A stretch of 64,000 bases of DNA from Hormiphora californensis (Eukaryota > Ctenophora > Tentaculata > Cydippida > Pleurobrachiidae). Location: NCBI GenBank assembly GCA_020137815.1, contig CM035358.1, positions 7,883,070-7,947,069 on the forward strand. Reading direction: 5' to 3'. The notes beneath the pieces were generated by a model that did no database searches, was not told the origin of the DNA, and was given only the letters and a program-made list of their open reading frames with translations. The position numbers and the translations under genes are program-made. Numbering within the stretch: the stretch's first letter is position 1; each line of letters begins with the position of its first letter. Shown piece by piece: positions 1 to 12,529 of the stretch.

Positions 1-1274
1 CTCAGAGTCTGAGCCGCACACGCTCCTCCTACTCCTTCTCTAGCTCGTATAACTTTGCGGTGGAGAGAACTCTGCCCATGATATGCAGTGTCCTGGAAAC
101 GGTTCAAAACACTATTTTGCAGTTTAGTGTATGTTTGTCGTCACTTCTCGGCCTTGTTTTGAACGGGACAAGTTATACATTGCTGTGTTTCGTGTATTGT
201 ATACTGTCTAGACACTTGTCTAGGTCGGGACAGGTTGTACACTCCTTTGTTCCGTGTGTTGACATGGTCTTGTCTCTTCTAGAACGGGATTGGTGTGTAC
301 ACAGCCTTGCTCCGGGTATGGTACACTGTCTGGTCGTCTTTTCTGTGTTGAACTTACTCCCGCAATCTTCATTCTCCCCATAAATTGCTAAATCAGAACA
401 CTTCCGTCTTACATAGCAAACCCCCTTTCAGTGGGAGTTATTTCAAAGTTCACTGCCGCTCAGACTCAGAGTCTGAGCCGCACACGCTTCCTCCTACTCA
501 TTCTCTAGCTTGTATAACTTGCGGCGGAGAGAACTCTTCCCATGAGATGCAGTGTCCTGAATCTGTTCAGATCACTATTTGCAGTTTGGTGTATGTTTCG
601 TCGTCAGTTCTCTGCCTTGTTTCACCGGGATAGGTTGTACAATTCTGTGTTCGTGTATTGTTACTGTCTAGACACTTGTCTAGGTCGGGACAGGTTGTAC
701 ACTTCTTTGTTCCGGTGTTGTACATGGTCTTGTCTCTTCTAGAACGGGATTGTTGTACACAGCTTGCTCCGGGTATGGTACACTGTCTGGTCGTCTTTTC
801 TGTGTTGAACTTACTCCCGCAATCTCTTCATTCTCCCCATAAATGCTAAATCAGAACACTTCCGTCTACATAGCAACACCCCTTTCAGTGGCGAGTATTT
901 CAAAGGTCACTGCCGCTCAGACTCAGAGTCTGAGCCGCACACGCTTCCTCCTACTCATTCTCTAGCTTGTATAACTTTGCGGCGGGAGAGAACTCTTCCC
1001 ATGAGATGCAGTGTCCTGTAATCTGTTCAGATCACTATTTTGCAGTTGGTGTATGTTTCGTCGTCAGTTCTCTGCCTTTGTTCACCGGGATAGGTTGTAC
1101 ATTTCTGTGTTTCGTGTATTGTATACTGTCTAGACACTTGTCTAGGTCGGGACAGGTTGTCACTTCTTTGTTCCGTGTGTTGTACATGGTCTTGTCTCTC
1201 TAGAACGGGATTGGTTGTACACAGCCTTGCTCCGGGTATGGTACACTGTCTGGTCGTCTTTTCTGTGTTGAACT
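1..1274. repeat. Tandem repeat, three copies of about 460 bp
   Basis: Three head-to-tail copies start at 1, 465 and 922 with the shared word CTCAGAGTCTGAGCCGCACA; the third breaks off near 1274 in a C-rich stretch. The spacings are 464 and 457 bases. Copies differ mainly by one-base gains or losses in short homopolymers, so every long open frame here is interrupted differently in each copy. I see no protein resemblance and read it as a noncoding satellite-like array that enters from the left edge. Confidence 0.85.
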
Positions 1275-2734
1275 ACCTCCACCCCCCCTCCGCCCCACCC
1301 TCCCGCCCCCACCCCACCGCCTAAGTAGAGGACTTTGTGAAACACGCCAGTACAGGGACAATCCTTGTGTTTTGGTGCACTAAGTCGCTTATCGCGTGTA
1401 ACAACTCTCAATTGTTCTTATCTGTCCCACCCGACTTGTCCTATAGAACATCGTACACATTCTAGGGACGCTACAATCTGTCCCACCTCTTATTTGTATT
1501 TGATCGTTTTTGTTCATCTTGATCTCTACTGGAAGTGGAAATGGTACACCTCTCATCTGATCACCAACAACATCACGGTACCAATCAATAATCATACATC
1601 AAAAAGCTGTAAGTTCATCTGTCTGTATTGTCTGTTCATCTATTGTGTACCATTGATAATGATCCGGAGTAACCTTACCAATCAATAATTTACTTAGAGC
1701 TACTATAGACAGACTACCCCAGACCCAAGCTTGAGAAGTGTCCACTCGACGGACCGTCGTCGTAACAAACAAACAAAAGGCCTACCTGCACAGCCACCAA
1801 GCTTGAAAATGTTGCCCCCTAATTTGTCTTTTGCTTATTCGCAAGATAACTGCAATGTCCTCACGGGGCGGAGATGCGAAGAGTGCAACCGACCTTTAAC
1901 CGTGGGGTCTGCGTAAGTGTCTTGCAAGTACAATGACTGACTGACAACATGAATGCAATGATATCAACTGACCACAACACGATGACAGACGCTATGACGA
2001 GGTTGCAATGTCGTTCTGCCCTAACGGGCAGAGTTTGGCACGCTATAACCTATCTGTACCACCACCACCACCACAGTAGTTATTTATTCGCAGTCCTTAA
2101 ATCGCCCCTCCTCTTTTTATACATCCTCCAAATCAAAAAACAACTTACTGTGCCCACTAATGACCACAATTCGATCTATGAGTATGCAAAGTAGCCCCCC
2201 TCAGTACTAACTACTACACGTATGCAAAATAGCCTCCCCCAGTACTGTTACGGTCAATCGCCCTTTATATGTTGACAGTGCCGCCCTCCCCCCTACTATC
2301 GTACTACTTAGCATATGTATAATACTACTACTTACTAACTGCCGCCCTACTATAACTCACCCCTCGCAGCTACTACCGATTTAACACCGTTCTGTCAAAG
2401 TGGAATAGCTCTGTACCTAAACTAACAACTCATCACCAGTATCAAAAGACCCACTAATTCCTCCCACGGCCCACACACCAAATAAAGTTCCTCCTGTTTA
2501 AGGTACACACGAATAGTTCACTTCCCACCAACAGTGCTCAATCAGGATCCCGAGAGCCGAATAACAAAGAGAAACAGGTTGCCTTTTTACCGTACCTCAG
2601 GAAAAGGTTGATCACATTGCTGCCGGAGGTTCGCCCAGTCCCCTATCGATGGTGTGGTGGAGAGAGCCCTGTTACATGCCTCTGCACATGTCAGATTAAC
2701 CCTCGTTGAGTAACAGCACTCCTTCAGATGGACA
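1275..2734. other. Gene-poor stretch
   Basis: C-rich run at 1275-1320, then unique AT-rich sequence. Apart from one weak exon candidate at 1809-1912, I see no coding signal. Around 2150-2260 the phrase 'atgcaaaGTAGCCccccTcAGTACT' recurs loosely twice. Confidence 0.4.
1809..1912 (+). CDS. Possible isolated first exon, unknown product
   Basis: An ATG at 1809 opens a frame that reads into a consensus splice donor (GC|GTAAGT) at 1913. The short peptide contains a CxxC pair (CEEC). No downstream exon was found that joins it, and the frame stops just after the donor if unspliced. It could be a real 5' exon of a gene I cannot follow, or chance. Confidence 0.15.
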
Positions 2735-2912
2735 TAGTCTGATATACACGAATACAGGGCCACCTACAGGGGAGAGGGAAGGAGTGAATTCGTAGTCTGA
2801 TATACACGAATATAGGGCCACCTACACAGGAGAGGGGGTGTTACTGAATTCGTAGTCTGATATACACGAATATAGGGCCACCTACACAGGAGAGGGGGTG
2901 TTACTGAATTCG
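2735..2912. repeat. Minisatellite, 3 x 60 bp
   Basis: Three adjacent copies begin at 2735, 2793 and 2853 with TAGTCTGATATACACGAATA and end in GAATTCG. The last two copies are nearly identical. Confidence 0.9.
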
Positions 2913-4387
2913 ATAAATGGGATTAGGGGTATTATCACTATATCTCTCTGTAACTTTTAAGCTACTTAAATAACACACAGGGATATTTGATTTGAAGTAT
3001 TGAAAGACTGGGGATTTTATTATATTTGTGTGTTCTGAATCACTGTTCTCTGTCAAAGGGGGGGGGGATGATCATGACTCTAATTCTAAATGACCACCCC
3101 CCCCCCCCCCCCCGGTGAATTGACCACACCAGTTACATTTCGCACCCCCCCCCCCCCTACTGGCCCCAGTTTCCTGCGGTGGACAACTTTCATAATAGCC
3201 TCTAAACCCCATCTGAAGCAGGGCTAGGGATATAATATTCTCACCAAAGTTATATCACCACTTGTAATATTCTAACCCTCCTTTAAATTTGCGGGGGGGG
3301 GGGGGGTTGAAACAGGGTCGAGCAAGGCAAGGCACAGCGTAAGCACTAGGTAACTCACCTCAATCTCTCTCTCACACTCACCTCAGTGGTTCTATTGCAC
3401 TTCCCGTTAAAGTCAGAGAGGGGATGGGAGGTCTGACAAGCGCCCCCGCACTGTTGTGATACCGCCCTGTCGCAGCAGATAGGAACCCCTACTGGTAACC
3501 CATAGTTTGACCTGGTGACACACTTTACTAGTCTCTGCTGTACCTGGGGGGGGGAGATGTTACATTAGATAGAGAGGTGACACACTTTACTAATCTCTGC
3601 TGTATCTGGGGGGGGGGGGAGGTTATCATCTTTAGAAAGAGAGGTTATATAATTTCAGAAGAAGAGAGGTGATATGTCATATGGATATTACTTTAAGCCG
3701 CTATGAAGTTCAAGGTAGATAGATGATCTTATGGATTATGGTGGTCACTGGAGAGATAGAGAGAAGCAGATGTGAAGACATGAGACTGGATCGAGAGATA
3801 GAGGTATTAAGGGAAGCAGATGTAGAGAGAGATAGAGAGGTCTGAGGTGATGAGTAAATATAGAGACTTGAGGTTAGCTGAGAGGATTATAGAGCTGGAT
3901 TATAACCCCGTCTTCTATAGAGCTGGATTACTTATAACCCCGTCTTCTTCTATTATAACATATCATTGTGGTCTAGTCGGCATATTATCCCCCCTCCCCT
4001 CCTCCTCCCTTGTAACAACATTCAAAACAAACACTGATCTTTTGTAATAATAGGGGGCTCTGTAGATAGAGGGGGCTCAGTAGAGAAAATATAGAGGGGC
4101 TCGACTTAGAGAAAATATAGGGGGCTAAATGGAGAAAAAATATGGGGGCTAAATGGAGAAATTTAAAAGTCTTCTTTTACAAAGTTAGGAAAGTATTTTA
4201 GTGAATTGGCTAATTATCTACTACCTGTTAATTATCTACTAATAACCTACTAATTACCTGCTAACTATCTACTAATTACCTGTCGAGATGTAGCACAGGG
4301 GAAGAGAGTTGGTTTGAACTCTGTGATGTTCTCATCTGCAATCACTTCCTTGCAGTGTTCAAGGCAACTAGGGTCATCCTCAAGATG
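2913..4387. other. Noncoding stretch with homopolymer runs
   Basis: Contains runs of C or G at about 3056-3066, 3098-3113, 3143-3156 and 3292-3306. Two related 50-base phrases around 'gacacactttactaatctctgctgta' lie at 3518-3560 and 3577-3625, and loosely repeated 'agagataga' and 'gggggctaaatggagaaa' words lie at 3740-4160. No credible exon seen. Confidence 0.5.
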
Positions 4388-4535
4388 CATAGCGCAACAT
4401 ACTTCATCGATATAAAAATCTGGGAAGGGAGTTAGGGGTCACATAGCGCAACATACTTCATCGATATAAAAATCTGGGGAGGGAGTTAGGGGTCACATAG
4501 CACAACATACTTCATCGATATAAAAATCTGGGGAG
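4388..4535. repeat. Minisatellite, 3 x 54 bp
   Basis: Copies start at 4388, 4442 and 4496 with CATAGCGCAACATACTTCAT and continue with ATCGATATAAAAATCTGGG. The period is exactly 54. Confidence 0.9.
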
Positions 4536-4925
4536 GAGTAAAGCAGATTGTAGCAGATCACAGATGTAAAGGGGATGGGGTATAAAAGTCGTCCCCGATT
4601 GTAGACTGTGATAATCTCCCCTGGTATTATAACGTACATGATGATAGATATTTAGGGGCTGACTGGGGATTGGGGGGGGGTCTCATGTTGTTTTTGAGAC
4701 CCCCCTCCTCGGCTCACTTGAAATCATGACAGATCTCTGACTTACTAGCAACACATGTGAGAGGAAGGAAGAGAAGTATTATACAGAGGGAGCTGGTCCA
4801 GCTCATATCACGTCATCGCTGTCTTTATCTTTCTCTATCTTTGCTAGTTTGGGTTATGTGTGAGTGAGGGATGGAGACGGTACGGAGAAAAAAAAACTCA
4901 AATTAAAAAGGAAGGAGAGAGAGAG

Positions 4926-4971
<46 letters not shown>

Positions 4972-5201
4972 GGATAGCTAGATAGATGGGCCGCCCTAAA
5001 CCCACATAAAATATTTAATATCTGACGGCGGACAGTCTCCAATTAGCTAAACACGGGTCTAGGGAGGCAGTCTCCAATTATATAGGTCTAAAGAGAGGTC
5101 GACTGTGTCGCTGTGTGTAGGGAAGCCAGACTCTCTATCTTGGTGTGTCTGACAGACAGAGTACAGTTACCGGCTCAGGAAGTTTTAGGGGAGAGAGAGA
5201 G

Positions 5202-5267
<66 letters not shown>

Positions 5268-6295
5268 GAGAGAGAGAGAGATACCGTTTGTGAGTGTCTG
5301 TCCCCCTCCCGCTCTCTTGTTTCTATCACGCCCTAGTCCAGGGTACATTTCCGGGTCAGACAAAAGCGAGAGAGAGAGGGAGGGCCATGGAGATGGAGGG
5401 AGAGAGGAAGAGAGAGGGAGGGATGGAGTGGGGGAGGTGAGATAGATAGAGATCGGAGAGGGGGATGAGAGAGATGGTAGGGACTAGGGATCTACTGCAG
5501 GGGACTGCTAGAACTCAAGGCCGAGTCATATTTTGATAGACTTAGAGATCTAAGAGCTCCACCCTGTTCTAAAATAGGATGATACTTGGATGGTGAGGGA
5601 GAGAATATAATAAAGATCATATTTTGATAATCTTAGAGATCTAAGATTTAAACAAGCAGCCAAAATTGAAACTGAGTATTGGGTTTTTTCCAGGTGCCTG
5701 GTACACAAGGTACCGACAAAGGGAACAAGGGATCAAAAGCAGGGCGGTATGTGTAGAGGAAATATTGTAATTATTGTTGCATCAGAATTATTGTATCACT
5801 ATAATTCAACAAATTCAACAATACGTTTGAAAATCACGAGAAAGTGCAACAGCAAGTGTGCCAGGCTAGGCAGACTGTTATTTCGTTTTATATCGGTACA
5901 GACATATCAACAAAGTAATACTGGAGATATTCCGTTCTGTGGAAGACTACCAAACTAGCAATTTCATGCACATTCACAACTCCTATCTCGTTTTGAAGTG
6001 GCCCTCCCACCTCCCTCTCTCTCCCTCTTTCCCACCTCCCTCTCTCTCCCTCTTTCCCACCTCCCTCTCTCTCCCACCTCCCTCTTTCCCGCTTCTTTCT
6101 CCCTCTCCCTCCCTCTCTCCAGTCTCAACCCCCTCTCTTCCTCTCACTCACCAAACGATTATGAAAGTAGAGTTGTTACACTCGAGCCAGCTAGTCGGCA
6201 TAATCACAGTGCATGTAGAGATAGAAAGAGAGAGAGAGAGATAGCGGAGAGAGCGTAGATAAGAGAGAGAGATAAGAGAGAGATAGGGAAGAGAT

Positions 6296-6348
<53 letters not shown>

Positions 6349-6994
6349 GATCGGAGAGCTCTCTCAGAGAGATAGTCGATTACGCCCGCCGGGACGCGTG
6401 GGGCGTCCGAGCGACGACCCCGATTGTGAGAGAAAGAAATAATATTAAAAAGGTTATTAGTTTTATCTTTTTGGTTTCATGTTTCACCCTGGTGAGCCTC
6501 GTTACGGTTTATGCACCAAGAGAGAAAAAACGATTATACGAATAAATTTACTTTCTCTTGTCTATCTTCTCTCCCACTGTCCCCCCTTTCTCTCCCTCTC
6601 TCCACTCTCCCTCTCTTATTCTCCCATAAAAAGATAAAAATACAAATTATGCTAAACCAACTCCACCCTGACCAGGCCAAAATGACAAAAAATTCAAAAC
6701 ATCTGGATGAAGGATTCTTAATCCCCCGAGAACGAATAGTTGTGACACTGCCATACCGATTTGGTAGCTCGCTATCGATGCTAGCACACGGTTTTCGGGT
6801 TACCGTGGTTGGTGACTTATAACCTGCATGCTCAACTCAGGTTCTTGGGTTATATCGTACAAATTCACCCATCTCCGAAAATAGAAAAATGAAGTGATTG
6901 GCGGAAATTACAAACAAGCATTCAACCCACAAGTATTTTCCCCAGAGTGATGAATTTTTCAAGTTTTACATTGCTTTAATTTGTCATTAAAAAC
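4536..6994. other. Low-complexity intergenic stretch with (GA)n tracts
   Basis: Long (GA)n tracts lie at about 4915-4969, 5190-5283 and 6222-6345, with a CT-rich CCTCCCTCT repeat at 6000-6130. Open frames here are Arg-Glu or Ser-Leu repeats created by the dinucleotide tract. A phrase around 'catattttgataGaCTTAGAGATC' occurs twice (5529 and 5618). No gene recognised. Confidence 0.6.
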
Positions 6995-6997
6995 AGT

Positions 6998-7116
6998 GTG
7001 ACGTCATAACGTGACGTCATAATGTGACGATACATGTGACGTTGTATTGTACACATGTATCGTCACATTATGACGTCATAATAATGTGACGATACATGTG
7101 ACGTTGTATTGTACAT
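6998..7116. repeat. Palindromic repeat rich in TGACGTCA
   Basis: The stretch GTGACGATACATGTGACGTT is followed by its near reverse complement and then by a second direct copy (start points about 7024, 7048 and 7086). TGACGTCA sites (CRE-type palindromes) occur three times. It lies about 570 bases upstream of the TTC39-like start codon, so it could be a regulatory cluster or a small foldback repeat. Confidence 0.55.
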
Positions 7117-7685
7117 GGCTATCGCTGTGTTTACACATTGAAGCCCACGCAACCAGGCTAAGAGGTAGAGTCGAGAGGTAGAAAGTAGAGAGAAGAATGA
7201 GAGTGAGAGAGAGAGAAAGATAGAGGGAGAGAGAGAAAGTTATAGCTTTGTTTATAGCTCTGACCAATGATCTCACACGTACGAAAGTTGGAATCGACAA
7301 AATAATTTGCATTTGAAACTTATTATATCAACTTAGGACACTTTGGTATTTTGCAGCTTTTGGTAGTTTGTCCTTGCTTTTGTATGATCCAGGGTTACAT
7401 CATCTGATGATACAATCCTTCAATAATGTAACATTGATACTAAAATTATAGAAGTTGAGGCTTTGCGACACTTGTGCTGAACTAGTGTAAGTTTGTGTGT
7501 GCATCTTTGTATTGCGGGGATATATATAAAAGATCCACACTCCCTTCTCTCTTTGTTAAATATTTGCCCTTGTGTTGTGTGTGCTGATCCATCATCATGG
7601 AAAGACCCAGCTAGTATGGTGTTGGAGCGGTTCTTCAAAAGGGTGGACAGTCGGGGCAGTAACATGGACCAGACCCCTGTAGTTG

Positions 7686-10600
7686 ATGAAAGTACTGCCA
7701 GATGAACCTACTTTGGGTGAGATGTCGGGAGATTTGTCTTAGTTTTTCTAATTTTATTCGCTTAACTTGTCCTTTGTTATCACCTATTGTTCGTTAAAAG
7801 CCTGGAGCATATCTGTACGATTTTCGTTTTCAGAACTCAACGAGGCAACTCCGGGGACAGTCAGCGCCACAGCAACTCCAGATATGATTAAGAAACCAGA
7901 GGATATTGATGTGGATATCAACATGACATTAGTACACCGCTCACTCACATTACTTCTGGATAACAGGTATACGTGCTCCTTCATAAAACTTGTTACTTCT
8001 TCATAAATAAGAAGGAGCTCCTTCATAAAACTTTTTGTAGGTTTGTGGAAGCGGAGGAGATTCTCAAGAGGCATTACGAAACTGACATGCATTTTGCACT
8101 TGGATACGGTGCCATGCTGACCTTTCAGGTACAGATGAACATATCATGACGTATTTTTGCTCATTTCTCATACCGAGGTCTAACATCTACATGTGACATC
8201 GGGGTTCCGGTAAATCGAGGCCCGGTAAATCGGAGTCCGACTGTATGTTGTATTTATCTGTTGAACTAACTTTCTGACTATGACTGCTGCAGGCTATCAT
8301 GACTCTTGATAAGAAAGAGATAGAAAAGGGTTACAAGATCTTGGAACGAGGTTTAGAGTTAACAGATAAAAGGAGACAAAAGAAAACCGACTATTTGAGA
8401 ATGAGACCCCCGACTTATGAAGAGGTAATTAAATTAAATTAATTAATTAATTTTATCGAACCATTCCAGCTGAATTTATATTTCTAGTTATATCAAGTCC
8501 TCGTGTGTGTTTGAATATCATGGTGATATATTGCGCCCCTATAGGTTGTTGCTGAACTGTTGTATGCTGAGACACTCCTACTGGACTCCCTTCTCACCTT
8601 CGCCCAAAGTGATTCCGTTATTGCGATGATCAAGGGAGCTGTAAAGGTAATACCAGGACATAATCAATCTCGAATCTCTTTCCATTTCTTTTATCATGTT
8701 TATAGTGTGTAAGAACAGTGGTCAGAGCTTTGGCCTAATAGGAAATATCACGATTATATATGATGTTACCAATAGCCACATTTAACCATCAACTATCATC
8801 AACTATCGACTATCGAGTCCTGAGTCCTATTGATGAGATTCCCGTCGACAAATGATATTACTCTCTCTGATCCGTAGGGCCGAACATCATATGGAATCTA
8901 TAAGGATCTTTACAGCAAGTACATTGTACGTCCAGGGGATCCAGCTCAGAAACAACAACCAATCAAAGTCTCAAATGACTTTCTCAGCGGCATTCTCCTA
9001 GGATATGGGTGCTTTCAGATCATACTGGCGATGGTTCCACCGGTAAGTTTAAACTATTTCTCGTCTGTCTGGTGGCTGGGTCAGATCCACGTGAGATATT
9101 ATCTGATTGTTCAACCCCGTGTTTATTCAGAAACTATTGAAACTGCTGGAGTTGGTTGGTCTACAGGGTGACACACAGACTGGACTTGATGCGTTAGCAA
9201 AGGGGGTTGAACTGGATGGACTGAGATCACCCTTCTGTGCTCAGGTAAGGCATTTAAATATTGATCTGTGAAGAGCTACTAGTGCTCGAAAGTGTTACCT
9301 GGAGCTTCGACCATTTTGGTCACCCTGACCCATACCCTGCCAACGATACTGGATACTATTTACTAATTATTAATTTACTAATTTACTAATTACTAACTTA
9401 CTAATTACTTTCTCCAGGCAATAACAACGTATAACACTGCCTTCAAATTCAACTTGGACCCCTACAACATAGACCTGTCTGTGGTGGATTCCCTGTGTGA
9501 AAAGTACCTTACCAGACATCCTAACTGCGTCTCATTTCACTTCTTTACCGGCCGGGCAGCTGTCCTGCGGAGAGATCTCGCGGGTGCTGCAGAAACCTTT
9601 GAAAAGTGTGTCAAGTTACAGGTGAGAGTGACTGTTACTTACTTTTAACAAAGCTATGGAAAAGATGCCCTTTTTAGTGATCTCGATCTGTCGTACATAA
9701 GAAAGTGATTCACGAGCCCTAATTTTACTGTATTTTATGATATGTAGACTGTAAATAAAGAGCTTTATACACCGCCTTACACACTACCCCACATGGACTA
9801 CCCCACATAGAACGCTTCGTTGCCCCGTTAGATATATCACTAACTCGTTAGATCTCACTCATTATATGTGTAAAACTTGGCTAAGCGCCAAACTTGTTTA
9901 ATTACACACCCAAATAGAGAGGAATGAACAACACATAAACCTTTGAATGAACTCCTTCTCGTTTACACAGCGTCAAATATCGACACAATCTCAATTAATA
10001 TTCCCATAATAATAAGCTCAGTTCTAATCCCCCGGCCGCCAGATCACTCATGATAAACTCCTCTCCCCCAAATCACTCAGAATGTCCTACATTCCCCCCC
10101 CCCCCCCCCCCAAATCACTCAGAATGCGCTAATACACCCCAAATCACTCAGAATGTCCTACATTCCCCCCAAATCACTCTGAAAGTCCCAAATCCCCGGC
10201 CAGAACGAGTGGATAACGATGCATCACACCTGCTGGTTCGAGCTCATGTGGATTGCAGCTATGCAACAAAAGTGGGCCGAAGCAGCGGATTATGCACAAC
10301 GACTTTTTGGGGCGTCCAACTGGAGCAAAACTTCCTATCTCTACCTCCTTGGTTCTTTCAGATACGCACAATATGTGGACTGTGATCCCTCACGCAAGTA
10401 ATATATTTTCAAAATTAATCTCACTGCATTCAGTTTTAAATTGTTGCAGCTTGCTCCACCCTTTCTCAACAACTAAATTGATGTTATTCCCCACTTCCTT
10501 TGGGTCCCCTCTTTTCTTTCCTGAGCTAGTTAGGGATACCCCCTTCCCGATTAGGTACCATCAATCACTTCCTCTCAGGTACGCCAATGACCCGAACATA

Positions 10601-12061
10601 ACGAACCTGTTTCGCGATGTAAAGGAGTATCAAATTAGAATCGCAGGGAAACGACTCCAGGTTGAGAAATACTGTGTCAGAAAAGCGAGGAGTTACCATA
10701 ATCAAAACAATTTCCTTTTCTATCCGGCCATCGAGGTAATAATCTAGTTGTTGCAACGATATTGTTGCCAACTGCCGAGTGACTTTTTTCCAGCAACTTT
10801 TTTAACCCTACACTAGCCTCCCCAACCTCCCTACCTTTATCACTTTATATAAAGTTGAATGACAAACTATCTTGTTTCCCTTTGTAAAGTTGAATTTATT
10901 TCAGGCGATGTTTGTATGGGGCATGTTTGTCTTGCTGGATAAGCAGATGACCAAGAAATTCATATCGCAGTGCCAAGAAAGATTGGAGCTGATAACCGAT
11001 CATCAACTCAGTCCTGATGATAAAGGGCTAGGGCATCTTATGGTGGTAAGAAGGAGAGAGAGAGAGAGGGGGGAGGGAGATATAGAGATAGAGAGAAGGA
11101 GATAGAGAGAGAGGGGGAGGGAGAGATGGAGAACAGGGCGAAAGAAAGATATTCATGAAGTGGCAGAAAGGGGGTGACAGAGGTAGAGAGAGGTAGAGAA
11201 AGAGAGAGAGAGGTAGAGAGAAAATGATAAATAGGCCTGGGAGCAACTCCAAGGCGGAAACGTACTATTTTATTGTGTCTCTCCCCCTTACTCTCTCCCC
11301 TCCACAGGGCGCATTATGGAAACACTGTTATCTACTTGAGTCTGCAGAGGTTCAAGAAGAGAGAGAAATGTTCCTCGAAAAGTCAGAGGAATCACTCAAA
11401 AAATCCCTTTCATTCGGTAAACATTCCACTACTGTCTTCCAGTGTCCCTGAGGTGGATAATTCAGACGAACTAACTTCACAGCTAAAGTCGGATTTTTTG
11501 AAACTGTCACCCCCCTGGGTATTTTCAAATTTCGTAAATGACCATAAATCCGGTTCCTGACGAGATAGAGACTTGAAATTTGGAGGTTACGAAGATCTTG
11601 CTAAGTTCTTCCGAACCTCTTCAAGTCTCTATCTCATCAGGAACCGGAGATATGGCGAATTTTGTTATTTCAGGGGGGTGACAGTTTCAAAAAATCCGAC
11701 TTTACATTGCATTCTGTAAATCTTGGATTTCTTTTTTTTAAAGCAAATCCCAAAATACCAATTTTTTCAGAGAAACAAATAAAGAAAGATCACTTTGTCA
11801 TTGCGTGGTCAAATTACGAGCTAGCGGAGCTATATTGGCTGAAAAAGGATGACAAGCAAGCTAGTGAGCGGTTGAAGGCCTGTAAGAAAGTGTCATCTAA
11901 AGTGAAGTATTCTCTGGAGAGTCGGATTATGTTTAAGGTTGGTAAAATAACTTCCAAACTTATCCGGAAATGAAGTAGTAATTGTTTCATTAATCAATTT
12001 TAATTTTCAGGTACATAATCTTCAGGAGAGAGTGAAGGAGTTGCAGAAGGAACGGTCTTGA
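7686..12061 (+). CDS. TTC39-like tetratricopeptide protein (IML2/DUF3808 family)
   Basis: Fourteen exons join in frame with GT-AG borders: 7686-7716, 7834-7966, 8041-8128, 8293-8424, 8545-8646, 8878-9042, 9131-9244, 9418-9621, 10204-10397, 10579-10735, 10905-11045, 11308-11416, 11771-11937, 12011-12061. They give about 595 residues, the usual family size. The start was chosen because an in-frame TAG sits just upstream (7680). Recognisable family blocks are LLLDNRFVEAEEILKRHYE near the N terminus, FHFFTGRAAVLRRDLAGA in the middle and RIAGKRL...YCVRKAR toward the C terminus. The C-terminal part (ELAELYWLKKDDKQASERL) is TPR-like. TTC39 proteins are poorly understood TPR scaffolds, and TTC39B has been linked to sterol handling in mammals. 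I infer only membership, not function. There is no frameshift, and all 14 phases agree. Confidence 0.9.
8193..8245. mobile_element. Remnant of a pogo/mariner-like MITE
   Basis: The words 'CCGGTAAATCG' and 'GTCCGACTGTA', in a TTC39 intron, match the end of the element at 15,011-15,154. Only a fragment remains. Confidence 0.5.
9622..10203. other. TTC39 intron 8 with a 30-bp minisatellite
   Basis: At 10,058-10,190 the unit CCCCAAATCACTCAGAATGT (about 28-32 bp with its C-run) repeats four times and ends just before the exon at 10,204. The rest of the intron is AT-rich with no exon seen. Confidence 0.7.
11485..11702. mobile_element. Inverted-repeat element (MITE-like) in TTC39 intron 12
   Basis: Left arm 11,485-11,570 (AAAGTCGGATTTTTTGAAAC...) is mirrored by 11,617-11,702 (...GTTTCAAAAAATCCGACTTT). 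Arms are about 85 bases and loop is about 45. No coding capacity. Confidence 0.75.
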
Positions 12062-12529
12062 GGAATGGGTGTATTTATTTTGTTAGGGACTTTTAGTTTG
12101 TGTCCGTGTGCGAAACACAGGGATGTTGTTATAGTCTGGATTGCTATGTTACAAGTTTAATTGTAACTGTGCTGAGGCTAAGACTCTAGACATCATACGC
12201 CTGTTGTGTGTAACAAATTGATTGATAGTAAAATTTTATCATACAAATTCAAATTAATAATGATTTGACATTTTCTGAGGGCGGTTGATTAGTTTTGAAG
12301 TCTGTCGGGAGAGAAAGAAAGTCAAACCGATGGGGTACAACGCCTGACACGGCTTGAATTTAGCCAAAACGTTACCAATGTCTGGCCCGTAGTGTCAGGA
12401 GTTTTAGGAGAGGCCCCGGACTAAAGCATAGGCATATACCAGTTACCACCAGTTGGTCTGGTTTCCAGACTTTAAAATCGCGAAATCTGGAAGCAAATTT
12501 TGAAAAGTGGAACGTTCAGTGAGGGCGCG
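12062..12529. other. TTC39 3' UTR and intergenic sequence
   Basis: Follows the TTC39 stop. AATAATG and other AT-rich words near 12,240-12,270 could carry the polyadenylation region. Nothing else recognised. Confidence 0.4.

Noticed and set aside
60-1203. Several overlapping plus-strand frames of 60-107 codons
   Set aside because: They lie in the 460-bp tandem repeat, change frame between copies and match no family.
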